Assembly: GCF_000758545.1 (NCBI RefSeq) | Contig: NZ_CP009279.1 | Location: 372,001-436,000, forward strand | Length of the DNA: 64,000 bases | Source of the DNA: Paenibacillus sp. FSL H7-0737 | Lineage (GTDB): Bacteria; Bacillota; Bacilli; Paenibacillales; Paenibacillaceae | Direction of reading: 5' to 3' | In this document: piece after piece, positions 16,838 to 26,136 of the stretch | Layout: each line of letters begins with the position of its first letter | How positions within the stretch are numbered: the stretch's first letter is position 1 | Notes under the pieces: model-generated | Databases searched by the model: none | Told to the model about the DNA's origin: nothing | Seen by the model: only the letters and a program-made list of their open reading frames with translations | Position numbers and translations under genes: made by a program

Positions 16838-18469
16838 TTGAAGATTCATACAGAATGGGGTAAGGCTTTGGAAAAGACAACAGGGGTACTGACGGATGAG
16901 ACTATCATTAAGGCTTCCAATCAGCATTGCATTGATCAAGGAATAGACCCTGAGCAGCCTCCTATTTTTCCAAAATGTTATGCTGCAGATGAACTGGGGT
17001 CGCAACTCCGTGTATATAGTGAAGTGATTGAGGTTATTGATTTTTTCGTAAACAAGTTTCTTTCTTCAGTAAAAGGCAATCCGATCCTTGTTACCATATC
17101 GGATGATGAAGGTTATCTATTGGCGTTCAAAGGGGATCCGACGATTATTGATCTCGTAGGGCAGGTTGGCATCAAAGAAGGTGTGCAACTAAATAAAGAA
17201 GTGGGTACAAATTCAATTGCATTGTGTCTCGAACACCATCGGCCTTTTCAGTTGAAGGGACAAGACCATTATCATCAAATTCTTCATCGTTTAGTGTGCT
17301 GCACGGCTCCTTTTTATAAAGAGGATGGGCTTGAAATATTGGGGACGATATCATTTATGGCGGATATAGATGTGGCGCATCCCCACTTATTGCCATTGCT
17401 CTGTACCATGGCTGACTCCATCGAACGCGAGATTTTGCTGCGTAGAGGGAATGCTGAGCTTCAGCTTTTAAATCGAATCCTATTGGATACCAATTATTTG
17501 GGTGTTATTATAACGGATGAACTCGGAACGATCGTCAATATAAATGAGAACTGCTTAAACATGCTTCATTTGGATGGTGAACATCAAGAATCTGTTATCG
17601 GTGCCAGTGTCTTCGAAATTCGAAATGTGGGCTCTTATTTTCAGCATGTCATTCTTCAGCAAGAGGCATGTGCTGGGCTGGAAGTGATTCAGGAGAGCAA
17701 CGGTTTGTTTGAACATTATATGCTGGATGTGCTTCCGGTTTATGATTCGAATGCATGTTTAGCTCGTGTGATTGGGAGTCTTCGTAATATCACAGAGATG
17801 AAAAAAACGGAAGAAGTGCTGCGCAATACAGAGAAGCTAGTGGTTGCTGGACAACTAGCCATGAGTATTGCACATGAGATTCGCAATCCGCTAACTACAG
17901 TCAAAGGAATGCTTCAACTGGCCAATAAAGATTCGCAACTGCTACATTATGATCTTATTATGTCAGAAGTAGAAAGAATGAACCTCATTGTGAGTGAGTT
18001 CCTCATACTAGGTAAACCGCAGGCCGCGCATTATAGGGTAGAACAATGTAGCACGATTCTGCAGGAAGTGCTCAGCATCTTTGCGATTCAAGTGGAGATG
18101 AATAATATATCATTGAACACGCAACTCCATTTTGATGCGAATATCTTGTGTGATCGCAATCATATCAAGCAGGTCTTCCTAAACATCCTAAGAAACTCAA
18201 TGGAAGCCTTGCCCTTTGGCGGAAGCATCACAGTTGCCCTAGATGTGGAGAATGGCTTCCAGAAGATTACCTTCACAGACAACGGAGAGGGTATGAACCA
18301 GGAAGTACTGGAGAAATTAGGCCAGCCTTTTCACACGACCAGAGGTGATGGTAATGGACTGGGAATCATGATTGTTAAAAAGATAGTATCTGCACATAGA
18401 GGGCGAGTGGCCATAGCGAGTGAAGTGGGCGTAGGTACGGCCGTTACGATTTATCTGCCAATAAAATAA
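16838..18469 (+). CDS. Soluble GAF-PAS sensor histidine kinase
   Basis: A 543-residue cytoplasmic sensor kinase without membrane segments. Residues about 20-210 are the AcoR-type N-terminal GAF region (LVTISDDEGYLLA, VGTNSIALCLEHHRPF), then a PAS domain (about 215-325), a HisKA dimerisation helix with the phosphoacceptor histidine in SIAHEIRNPLTTVKGML (about 344-360), and an HATPase domain (NILRNSMEALPFGG, DNGEGMN, GNGLGIMIVKKIV). The TTG at 16838 is the first standard start, but its ribosome site is poor; GGGGGAAAG at 16801-16809 is better placed for a non-standard ATA or ATT start at 16817-16825. There is no response regulator next to it, so it is an orphan kinase. Confidence 0.85.
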   Translation: MKIHTEWGKALEKTTGVLTDETIIKASNQHCIDQGIDPEQPPIFPKCYAADELGSQLRVYSEVIEVIDFFVNKFLSSVKGNPILVTISDDEGYLLAFKGDPTIIDLVGQVGIKEGVQLNKEVGTNSIALCLEHHRPFQLKGQDHYHQILHRLVCCTAPFYKEDGLEILGTISFMADIDVAHPHLLPLLCTMADSIEREILLRRGNAELQLLNRILLDTNYLGVIITDELGTIVNINENCLNMLHLDGEHQESVIGASVFEIRNVGSYFQHVILQQEACAGLEVIQESNGLFEHYMLDVLPVYDSNACLARVIGSLRNITEMKKTEEVLRNTEKLVVAGQLAMSIAHEIRNPLTTVKGMLQLANKDSQLLHYDLIMSEVERMNLIVSEFLILGKPQAAHYRVEQCSTILQEVLSIFAIQVEMNNISLNTQLHFDANILCDRNHIKQVFLNILRNSMEALPFGGSITVALDVENGFQKITFTDNGEGMNQEVLEKLGQPFHTTRGDGNGLGIMIVKKIVSAHRGRVAIASEVGVGTAVTIYLPIK

Positions 18470-18516
18470 AGGGCTTGTCTTGGTTATTTCTTCGTCATGC
18501 AAGCAGTAATTCATAA

Positions 18517-18557
18517 TAAAAGACTCTTCCGCCCAAGCAGGCTGGAAGAGTCTTTTG
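18517..18557. terminator. Bidirectional terminator between convergent genes
   Basis: AAAAGACTCTTCC pairs with GGAAGAGTCTTTT, giving U-tracts in both directions. It serves the kinase gene (+) and the TPM-domain gene (-). Confidence 0.88.
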
Positions 18558-18569
18558 TTTGGAGATAGT

Positions 18570-20897
18570 CTACCACTTGGATCCGCCTGATGAATTTCGG
18601 CCGGACTTCCCTCCGCCGCCCCAAGAAGATCCGCCGGAGGATCTGCCACCGCTGCCACCGCCACCCCAGGAGGAGCCACCGGAGGAGCGTCCTCCACCGA
18701 ATCCACCTGATGAAGGTGGGCCAGAGGACATTCGCTTGCGAGCCTGCGCGCGACGTTGCTGTTCTCTCATCATAGCTAATTGAGCTGATCGTTCTTCTTC
18801 TTCCTTCTGACGAACGAGTCGGTTCGCTTCATTCACAAAGGAAGTGATCTGTGAATCATAAGAACGGCCAAGGGACTCCAGTTCCTCAAGATTATAAGGC
18901 CGGGATGCCAGGCGATGATCCAGTGCACTGTATTCCGGCAGTAAGGATAGCTCGAAGTGAATTCTAGAAGATAACCCTCTGCTATGCAGCATTCGTTGGG
19001 TCGTTTCCACCCGGCTTTGCCCTTCGGAAAAGAGGCGAGTGACCTTATCCAGTCTTTCATGAAGTGCATTTAGACTTTCTGAGACACCATCGAACTGCCT
19101 TGCAGCTTCATCTAGGAGGGATAGCAACTGTTCTAGCGCATTGTGGGCCTTATCATATTCGCCGCGCTCATCACTGGTCCAATTCTCAATCTGCGCTACT
19201 TCACTAGCACCTTCCCGAAGGCGTGTGCTCCACTCTGTAAGGATGTTCTCCACAGTTGATACATGTTGTTCTTCAAAATACATACGTGCTTCGGTAATCC
19301 GGCTTTGCAGTCCGTCTCGCCGCTGTTTTAATTGGCTCCATTCGGTGCGAAATGTCTCTAAATCTCTGCGGTTGTTCTGCCGAAGGAGTGCTTGTTGTTC
19401 TGTCATAGCAACAGCCTCATCCAGGAGAAGGTCAAGAGTGGCGCCAATCTTGCGCACCTCATCCATATCTCCAACACGCAGCGGCGCTTCAAGCGTCAGC
19501 GATTCTGTGCGGGCCTGCTCCAGACGGTCAAATGGTTTTACCTTCATGTTGTGAAGTGAATTCTGCTCGATGATGTTTGTGATTTTGGTACGGGCTGCAG
19601 CTAATACCGTAGGGAACTGGTTTAGCTTATCATCGTAGAGATCGACATCCTTCAGGTCTTGTTCAATCTTTTCTTGGCGATCTTGTGCATCCTCGGTAAT
19701 TTCTTGTGCGGCGATAGGGTCAAAAAGCTCCAATTGATCTGCCTTTGAGGTCTCCTCGGCAAGCTCCTTGAGCTCTTCTACAATTTCTTGAAGTGCATAG
19801 CCGGTTTCTTTAACCGCACCTTGTAGCTGCTCTTCAAGCTCTGGTGCATCCTCTTTCAGCTCTGTAATTCGCTGTTTAACATTGCGATCAGCTTCACTGA
19901 TGACAGCAATGTTCTTCTCTTCCTCCTCAAGCGCTGCGCGGAAGGAGTCCTCTGTCTGCTGTAATTGTTCCACGGCTGCCTTAAGGGCAGTCAAATGATA
20001 AAAGGGTGGCTGTACACCTTGCCCATCATTTTGCAGTGAAGAGATTTCAACGAGCTTTGCAGAGAGTCGTTTTGAAATGCCTTCTACAAGTACCTCGGTT
20101 TTTCCCTGAACGATCCCTTGAAATGGCTTTAATGACTCCAATGCTCGATTCGCCCGTACTAGCAAATCGGATAACTGCTCTTGTTGTGCGTTTAGCTGTT
20201 TGCGTCGACGTAGACCTGTGATCACTATAAATAGCACAAGTAGTATCAGTACGATTCCAATTAGAATGGCGGCAATCATAAACATGGAGCTACTGGAGCT
20301 GCTTCCTGTACTGACCGAATTCCCAGGTTTACCGGAGGTTCCGTTCCCTGAACCGCTATTCGTACTGCCAACTGCGCTACCGCTTCCTGCACTTCCTCCA
20401 GCATTTCCGGTACTCTCCCCGATGGAATGGACCGCTTTAATTAAAGCCTTTGTCCCTCCAGCGAAGTCTCCTTCTCTGGCATAAGGGATGAAATAAGTAT
20501 CAAGCAGCGCTGTAATGGCAGCACTTCCTGATTTCCCTCCCTGATTTTGGGACCAGGCATTTAACGAGGTTTGAAAGCCAGGATTGTTAAAATTAAGTTC
20601 AATGGACTGATCGCCAGCAGAGATCAGCAAGAGAATATCGCGAGTGGACAGTCCCCATGAGGCGTAAGTATCCTCGGCGTATCTATCGGCCGGAGTACCG
20701 TTTAAGGAATCTACGGTGAGTACATGCATAGTAACGAGATCTCCAGTGGCAGCAGCAGAAATGGACGTCGCTTCTGCGGAACTAAACATTCCAGCTTTAT
20801 CGGTTACTAATCCCTGTTGAGCAGGGATTTCGGCGGCGTATGCAACGGGTATCCATAACACGCTGATCAATAAGAATAAAGCTAAATACTTTTTCAA
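18570..20897 (-). CDS. TPM-domain membrane protein with coiled-coil and Gly/Ser-rich tail
   Basis: A 775-residue protein. A signal peptide (about residues 1-22, ending AYAA) precedes an extracytoplasmic TPM domain (about 25-155, with the typical DILLLISAGDQSIELN), a Gly/Ser linker, a transmembrane helix (about 205-228, MFMIAAILIGIVLILLVLFIVI), a long acidic coiled-coil region and a C-terminal Gly/Ser/Trp-rich tail with repeated SSGGSSWGGGG units. TPM domains occur in photosystem II repair and in many bacterial surface proteins of unknown role. The TTG at 20897 was chosen because it follows GGAG by 9 nt and starts exactly at the signal peptide. Confidence 0.82.
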   Translation of the reverse strand: MKKYLALFLLISVLWIPVAYAAEIPAQQGLVTDKAGMFSSAEATSISAAATGDLVTMHVLTVDSLNGTPADRYAEDTYASWGLSTRDILLLISAGDQSIELNFNNPGFQTSLNAWSQNQGGKSGSAAITALLDTYFIPYAREGDFAGGTKALIKAVHSIGESTGNAGGSAGSGSAVGSTNSGSGNGTSGKPGNSVSTGSSSSSSMFMIAAILIGIVLILLVLFIVITGLRRRKQLNAQQEQLSDLLVRANRALESLKPFQGIVQGKTEVLVEGISKRLSAKLVEISSLQNDGQGVQPPFYHLTALKAAVEQLQQTEDSFRAALEEEEKNIAVISEADRNVKQRITELKEDAPELEEQLQGAVKETGYALQEIVEELKELAEETSKADQLELFDPIAAQEITEDAQDRQEKIEQDLKDVDLYDDKLNQFPTVLAAARTKITNIIEQNSLHNMKVKPFDRLEQARTESLTLEAPLRVGDMDEVRKIGATLDLLLDEAVAMTEQQALLRQNNRRDLETFRTEWSQLKQRRDGLQSRITEARMYFEEQHVSTVENILTEWSTRLREGASEVAQIENWTSDERGEYDKAHNALEQLLSLLDEAARQFDGVSESLNALHERLDKVTRLFSEGQSRVETTQRMLHSRGLSSRIHFELSLLPEYSALDHRLASRPYNLEELESLGRSYDSQITSFVNEANRLVRQKEEEERSAQLAMMREQQRRAQARKRMSSGPPSSGGFGGGRSSGGSSWGGGGSGGRSSGGSSWGGGGKSGRNSSGGSKW

Positions 20898-21021
20898 GCT
20901 GACACGCTCCAATCTGAAGGACTTTGTATTCAATATATTATGCTGATAATTATACTATATCATTAACCCTCACGTGACGCGGGGATACTCCTATTCTTAC
21001 ATGGCTGCCAATCATACAAGC

Positions 21022-21053
21022 AAAAAAAGCCGCATTCCCTAAAGGAATGCGGC
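21022..21053 (-). terminator. Rho-independent terminator of the small 47-codon gene
   Basis: On the minus strand GCCGCATTCC pairs with GGAATGCGGC and is followed by seven U. It lies just downstream of the small gene at 21069-21212 and supports its expression. Confidence 0.85.
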
Positions 21054-21068
21054 GAATATTCAGAAAGA

Positions 21069-21212
21069 TTATCTTGTCGGCAGACAAAGAATGTATTGCA
21101 ATCTGGATTTAATTTCTTTTTGCCATTTTAAATCTCCAACTTTAACGGCAAGATTGAGCAGATCCAGATAATCGTCAACCTGTAGTGTTGTTCGGGTAGA
21201 GGTAACGTTCAT
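21069..21212 (-). CDS. Small 47-residue protein preceded by a Fur box
   Basis: The frame starts at an ATG behind a strong AAAAGGAGA and encodes a 47-residue, probably helical protein whose middle reads VDDYLDLLNLAVKVGDLKW. It has its own terminator immediately downstream and a near-consensus Fur box 57 bp upstream, so it is very likely a real, iron-responsive gene. The shape recalls the small Fur-regulated proteins of Bacillus (FbpA/B/C), but I see no convincing sequence match to them. No function is assigned. Confidence 0.7.
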   Translation of the reverse strand: MNVTSTRTTLQVDDYLDLLNLAVKVGDLKWQKEIKSRLQYILCLPTR

Positions 21213-21268
21213 GGGTGATCAGTCTCCTTTTAACTTAAATATTGTAAAGTGAAATCAATAACTTATTT

Positions 21269-21287
21269 AATAATGATAATCATTATC
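21269..21287. promoter_or_regulatory. Fur box
   Basis: AATAATGATAATCATTATC matches the 19-bp Fur consensus GATAATGATAATCATTATC at 18 of 19 positions. It lies 57 bp before the small minus-strand gene and 217 bp before the plus-strand GGDEF-EAL gene; the former is the more likely target. Confidence 0.85.
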
Positions 21288-21503
21288 AACTTGTATCATT
21301 ATTGCTATTATCCACATTTTCCATCTAAAAAGCAATATAAAAATGTAGCATCCGTAATTTTATATAATTTACAAAGGGAAGGGTTCATTGCTGGGATTTG
21401 CGTATATTATGTGACGAGGAAAGAAAAAGCAGGGGTATTGCCATATTTTGTCGAATAACATTTAGGATATTACTGTAAATTCAGTAAAAAGGGGGGATGA
21501 GCG

Positions 21504-24500
21504 ATGAAGCAGTGCAGACTGTTGCTTCTGATTAGCATTCTATTTATGCTCTTACCTCCTACTGCCATTCACGCCGAAAGAAAGGAGATCGAATATCAAG
21601 TAGAGCTGGAATATCCACCTTATAAATATATAAAAGATGGGTACATGACTGGTTTTGATATTGAATTGAGTAATATGATCTTTGAGAAGCAGGATTACGA
21701 TGTCCACTACAGTACAGGGAGGTGGCCTGATGTATATAATCGGCTCGTTCAGGGAGATATCGAAACAGCGGGTCTAATGGCAGTAACGGAAGGACGAAAA
21801 CAAGAGTTGTTATTTTCGGAACCTGTTTTCAAAAGCTATATTTCAATCTACGCAAGGCGAGGGCTTAAGGGTGAGATCGATTTAAATAAGCTTGGAGGTT
21901 ATAAGATAGGTCTAGGAAACGGGCAGTATTCTGAAACAGTACTGAACGGGAAACTGGGAATTAATGATTACGTAGAATTTGCTACGATTCCTGAAGCCTT
22001 GGAGGCTTTAGAAAAAGGGGAGATTGACCTTCTATTTGAGAATCAGGAGGTGGTCGATTATCTGCTCGTTGAACAGGGGAAGACGGACAGTATTATTAAG
22101 AAAATGAATGATCTTTATCCAAGGGATGTGGCTTTTGCAATCAATAGGTCTACACCGGAGTTAGTTTCTTATGTTAACGAGAGATTGGTGGAATTACAGC
22201 ATTCGGGTGCTTTTGAAGAATTGTACCAGAACTATTTCTTCGTTCATTCTGATTATTATAAAGGCATGATCCACAAAAGATGGGTTTACGGAGCAATCCT
22301 TCTATTCTGTCTTCTTATGCTGGGTGGAGTCCTGCTTAAAATGAATATTAATCGTTTACGGCGTGCTGTTTATTCAGAGCATCAATTTTTTGAGGATGTT
22401 ATAGAGCATAGTGGTATGGTAGTTTGGGCGGTGCAGGCAGATAAAAAGGTAGTGCGGTTTAACAAGTTTGCTGAGCGGATGACGGGTTTAAGCGAAAAAG
22501 AGGTGCTGGGAGTAAATATTGAGGATATCGATGGTCTAAAAGGTAGTACGGCTGCAATCCGTGATCTTTTGATGCGGGCAATACGGAATGAATATGTTAA
22601 CAACGTAGAAATTAAGCTCCCAGACCAGTCATCTGAAGCGCGATATTTCTCATTCCGGACAGCCTTATTAAAAGGACTTGATAAGCAAGCAGCCGATATC
22701 TTTGTACTTGTAGGTGTGGATATCGATAATCGTAAACAAAATGAGCTGAGGCTACAGCTAAGTTATAAGGAATTGGAAGCTACATACGAAGAGCTCTCAG
22801 CGACAGAGGTCGATCTACAGGAACAATTTAATAGGCTTCAAATCAGTGAACGACGTTTCCGGCTCACCACAGAAGGTTCTGGTGCATATATGTGGGAGTT
22901 GGATTTGGAGGCGAGACGATTTCATTTATCAGACCGATGGTATGACCTCATAGGTTACACGAAGGATGAAATCAACTCGTTTGAAGAGGGAGCTTTTAGT
23001 ATTGTTCATCCCGATGACATAGCTTCAACCCGTAAGCTTAAACATGATCACCTGGAGGGTGTTACACCTATTTTCGAAACGGAGTTCCGCATGATTACCA
23101 AAGACAATCAAATCGTGTGGTTTGAAGTTAGGGGTAAGGCTACCGTTAATCCAAAGGATGAAGTTCTATTATTTATGGGCTCCTTGATTGATATCAGCGA
23201 GCGGAAGCAAGCGGAGCTTAATTTGAGCAACAGCTACCAAGAACTTGGGGCGACCTATGAGCAGCTCACGACCACTCAACAGGAGCTTCTGGTACAATAT
23301 AATATGCTTCTAGACAATCAGAAACATATGCATCGTCTGGCTTATGTGGATGCGCTTAGTAACTTACCTAACCGTTTATGTCTGCTGGAGACCATGGAGA
23401 AGTATCTAAAGCATCCGGGAGGGAAATTTGCACTACTGTTTTTAGATTCAGATAATTTCAAATACATCAACGATACCTTAGGTCATAAATCCGGGGATGT
23501 ACTCATCCGGAAGGCAAGTGAGAGATTGCAGTCACTGATGCGGGAAGGAGATATGCTCTCACGGCTAGGTGGAGATGAATTTGTTATTTTTATTAAGGAT
23601 ACAGAGGACCGTGAGGCTGTATTGAATCTGGCAGAGCGTATAATGAGAGCGTTCAGGCAGTCCTTTTTAATAGGAGAGAGTAATCTATACGTCTCGCTAA
23701 GCATCGGGATTTCCTTTTATCCAGAGGATGGAGAGACGGCCGAGCAAATTTTGAGTAATGCGGATGTGGCGATGTACCGTGCTAAAGAGGATGGCAAGGG
23801 AACTTATGTAGTCTATAACAAATCGATGCATACAGCGTTTAATGAACGAATGAATATAGAGAAACATTTGCGCAGTGCAATGAACAATAATGAATTTGAA
23901 CTGAACTATCAGCCCCAGATGGATATCGAATCCGGATTCATCTCAGGCTTTGAAGCATTAATTCGTTGGAACAGCCCATCGCTTGGTTCTGTATCTCCAC
24001 TTTCGTTTATAAAAATTGCTGAGGATTCCAGACTGATCATCGATATTGGTGAATGGGTGCTTCGTGAATCTTGCATCTTTATGAAAGGTATTCAAGATCG
24101 TACAGGTGTTCCTTATAAAATATCGGTCAACATTTCGATTATTCAGCTATTCCAGAACGATTTTATTGAGATGGTACAGGATAGTCTGGCTGTAAGTGGC
24201 CTAAATCCAAGCTGTCTTGAGCTGGAAATCACGGAGTCTATTTTTATGAAATCATTTGAGAGTATCCTGGGTAAGCTGCAGTTTCTTAAATCTAAGGGCA
24301 TTAGCATCGCCTTGGATGATTTCGGAACGGGTTACTCATCACTTAGCTATTTGCAGCAATTGCCGATTTCAACGCTCAAGATGGATAAAACCTTTATTGA
24401 TTCACTCTCAGAAAAAGCTAACAGCCAGTCTTTTGTGCAGTCCATTATACAGTTGGGGCATAATATGGGACTGAAAGTTGTAGCAGAGGGTGTAGAAGAG

Positions 24501-24626
24501 GTTATTCAAATGGATTTGCTCAAGCAATTAGGCTGCGACAAGGTTCAAGGCTACCTGATTAGCAGACCTGTGCCAAAGCAGGCAGTCGTAGAGCTTTTGG
24601 AAACACAGAGGCGCTATGGGATTTAG
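21504..24626 (+). CDS. Membrane receptor with SBP_bac_3, two PAS, GGDEF and EAL domains
   Basis: A 1040-residue c-di-GMP signalling receptor. A signal peptide (1-24) is followed by a periplasmic-binding-protein type 3 ligand domain (about 25-245), a transmembrane helix (about 258-279), PAS domains (about 290-410 and 445-575), GGDEF (about 612-775) and EAL (about 785-1035). The diguanylate cyclase site RLGGDEFVIF is intact and is preceded by an inhibitory RxxD site (REGD, five residues before). The phosphodiesterase site is also intact: EALIRW, NISIIQL, ELEITES, DDFGTGYSSL, the catalytic-lysine DKTFID, and QGY. Net direction of activity cannot be told. The extracellular domain suggests an amino-acid-like ligand. 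Confidence 0.92.
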   Translation: MKQCRLLLLISILFMLLPPTAIHAERKEIEYQVELEYPPYKYIKDGYMTGFDIELSNMIFEKQDYDVHYSTGRWPDVYNRLVQGDIETAGLMAVTEGRKQELLFSEPVFKSYISIYARRGLKGEIDLNKLGGYKIGLGNGQYSETVLNGKLGINDYVEFATIPEALEALEKGEIDLLFENQEVVDYLLVEQGKTDSIIKKMNDLYPRDVAFAINRSTPELVSYVNERLVELQHSGAFEELYQNYFFVHSDYYKGMIHKRWVYGAILLFCLLMLGGVLLKMNINRLRRAVYSEHQFFEDVIEHSGMVVWAVQADKKVVRFNKFAERMTGLSEKEVLGVNIEDIDGLKGSTAAIRDLLMRAIRNEYVNNVEIKLPDQSSEARYFSFRTALLKGLDKQAADIFVLVGVDIDNRKQNELRLQLSYKELEATYEELSATEVDLQEQFNRLQISERRFRLTTEGSGAYMWELDLEARRFHLSDRWYDLIGYTKDEINSFEEGAFSIVHPDDIASTRKLKHDHLEGVTPIFETEFRMITKDNQIVWFEVRGKATVNPKDEVLLFMGSLIDISERKQAELNLSNSYQELGATYEQLTTTQQELLVQYNMLLDNQKHMHRLAYVDALSNLPNRLCLLETMEKYLKHPGGKFALLFLDSDNFKYINDTLGHKSGDVLIRKASERLQSLMREGDMLSRLGGDEFVIFIKDTEDREAVLNLAERIMRAFRQSFLIGESNLYVSLSIGISFYPEDGETAEQILSNADVAMYRAKEDGKGTYVVYNKSMHTAFNERMNIEKHLRSAMNNNEFELNYQPQMDIESGFISGFEALIRWNSPSLGSVSPLSFIKIAEDSRLIIDIGEWVLRESCIFMKGIQDRTGVPYKISVNISIIQLFQNDFIEMVQDSLAVSGLNPSCLELEITESIFMKSFESILGKLQFLKSKGISIALDDFGTGYSSLSYLQQLPISTLKMDKTFIDSLSEKANSQSFVQSIIQLGHNMGLKVVAEGVEEVIQMDLLKQLGCDKVQGYLISRPVPKQAVVELLETQRRYGI

Positions 24627-24654
24627 CAGTCAGATTCAAGCAGATGAACACAAA

Positions 24655-24690
24655 CAAGCCCGTGAAAAGATCCGTGGGCTTATTTGTTCA
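24655..24690 (+). terminator. Terminator-like hairpin after the GGDEF-EAL gene
   Basis: AAGCCC and GGGCTT arms with a 14-nt loop are followed by ATTTGTTC. It abuts repeat copy 2. Confidence 0.55.
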
Positions 24691-24787
24691 AATATAAGAA
24701 TTTATAAGTCTCACGCTATATATTATCCTTATATTTCTCGCATAAACGCTTACCGTCCATTAGGGGCGTCGAAGGCGTTTTTGCTTG
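24689..24787 (+). repeat. Dispersed intergenic palindromic repeat, copy 2
   Basis: Shares CAAATATAAGAA, TATAAGTCTCAC, CCTTATATTTCTCGCATAAACGC and the CGAAGGCGTTTTT end with copies at 5698 and 47476. AAATATAAG near the left end pairs with CTTATATTT. It lies between convergent genes and ends in a T-run that could terminate transcription. Confidence 0.78.
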
Positions 24788-24797
24788 TGTTCGGTCT

Positions 24798-25892
24798 TTA
24801 GCCGATTACGATTTTGTTCTTCCCGGTATTCTTAGCCTCGTAAAGTGCATCGTCTGCTTTCTGAAATGTAGAATTTTTGGAATCTGTACCTATAAAATCG
24901 TGCATACCGATACTGACGGTTACGCTTTTGCCGTTCATTTCCGCAAAAGGGGTATCGGAGATGGACGTTAGAATATGCTTCATAATCTCATGAGAATGAT
25001 CAAGGGTTTTAGAAGTCAGGATGACGACAAATTCTTCCCCGCCAAAGCGAGCCGCGAAATCATCAGGACCGACATGCTCGAGGAGGATCGCTGCAACCTT
25101 TTGTAATACGATATCTCCAACGGAATGCCCATAGGAATCATTTACTTTTTTGAAGTTGTCGATGTCCATAACGGCTAGCTGCATGGGAAATGGATTACTC
25201 TGCTGATGATCGATCAGCCATCCTAAGTATTCATGAAACGTCTTATGATTATAAAGGTCCGTCAGAGGATCGATCTTGGATAGCCGATCCATGATTATAT
25301 TCTGAATGCGTAATTCCTGTTCTGACTTTACGGAGTTCTCCAGCGATCGCATCAAATCACGCCCACGACCGATGACTGCAAAGCCTGCTAAAGCAGTAGC
25401 AGCAAAAATAAGAAGAATAATGATAGTTTGGGTGATGGGGACATATCCATGATTAGATGCCTTGATGAATAAAATGATCGTGTACAGTAGACAAACAGCA
25501 GAAGAGGCTATCATATAACTAGACTTCATATAGATCATGGATACAAGCAGCGGCAGCAGCATAATTAATGACATTACATACAGTTCATCATTGAGATTGA
25601 TGATAATCAGAAGCGCAAATAAATGGCTCGCTACTGTAATAGCTAGCTCGGACCATAAGGGTTTCCATCTATAGATAAATTCCAGAATAATGATCAAAGT
25701 CAATATGATGGAATCAGGAATCAGCGACTGAGTAATAAACTCTCCCATGGTTAGGGTATCCGAATGTTGGCCCCATAGGCATTGAGAAACAAACATATGA
25801 ATACTTAAATCCACAATCAGGATGATCCAGAATGCATTAAGCAGCACGCGATTCCAATGGGTCTGACGAGGAGTTTGAGATGTAGTATGCAT
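24798..25892 (-). CDS. Membrane-bound diguanylate cyclase
   Basis: A 364-residue protein with five or six hydrophobic segments in residues about 15-180, a short coiled linker, and a C-terminal GGDEF domain (about 205-364). The active-site motif is FGGEEFVVIL, so cyclase activity is expected. The inhibitory RxxD site is missing: the equivalent position reads GPDD. It should make c-di-GMP from two GTP at the inner face of the membrane in response to an unknown cue. The ATG follows AGAGGAAC. It is convergent with the GGDEF-EAL receptor gene, and repeat copy 2 lies between the two. Confidence 0.9.
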   Translation of the reverse strand: MHTTSQTPRQTHWNRVLLNAFWIILIVDLSIHMFVSQCLWGQHSDTLTMGEFITQSLIPDSIILTLIIILEFIYRWKPLWSELAITVASHLFALLIIINLNDELYVMSLIMLLPLLVSMIYMKSSYMIASSAVCLLYTIILFIKASNHGYVPITQTIIILLIFAATALAGFAVIGRGRDLMRSLENSVKSEQELRIQNIIMDRLSKIDPLTDLYNHKTFHEYLGWLIDHQQSNPFPMQLAVMDIDNFKKVNDSYGHSVGDIVLQKVAAILLEHVGPDDFAARFGGEEFVVILTSKTLDHSHEIMKHILTSISDTPFAEMNGKSVTVSIGMHDFIGTDSKNSTFQKADDALYEAKNTGKNKIVIG

Positions 25893-26136
25893 AATGTGTT
25901 CCTCTTTTCCAGTGGCAATTTGCTTATATATTCGACAATAATTACGGATTCCCTCTCGACCAATTATCTACAAATATATTCGTATATTACGGTAACGTTG
26001 GTGTAGGTCCTCCAGGGATATGGATTTGCGTGTGAAAAGACTGATCGAAAAGGAATAGTATAGAAAGTATTTCCTTTAATTAACTCTGCTGATATAATGT
26101 TAGAATACATAACATCAATCGAGTGGAGTGGGAATA

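Noticed and set aside
19141..19554. Plus-strand 137-codon frame inside the TPM-domain gene
   Set aside because: Composition is Ser/Arg-rich and it is antisense to the coiled-coil coding region; no ribosome site.
24798..25892. Degenerate GGDEF acting only as a receptor
   Set aside because: The active-site GGEEF motif is intact; only the inhibitory site is missing.
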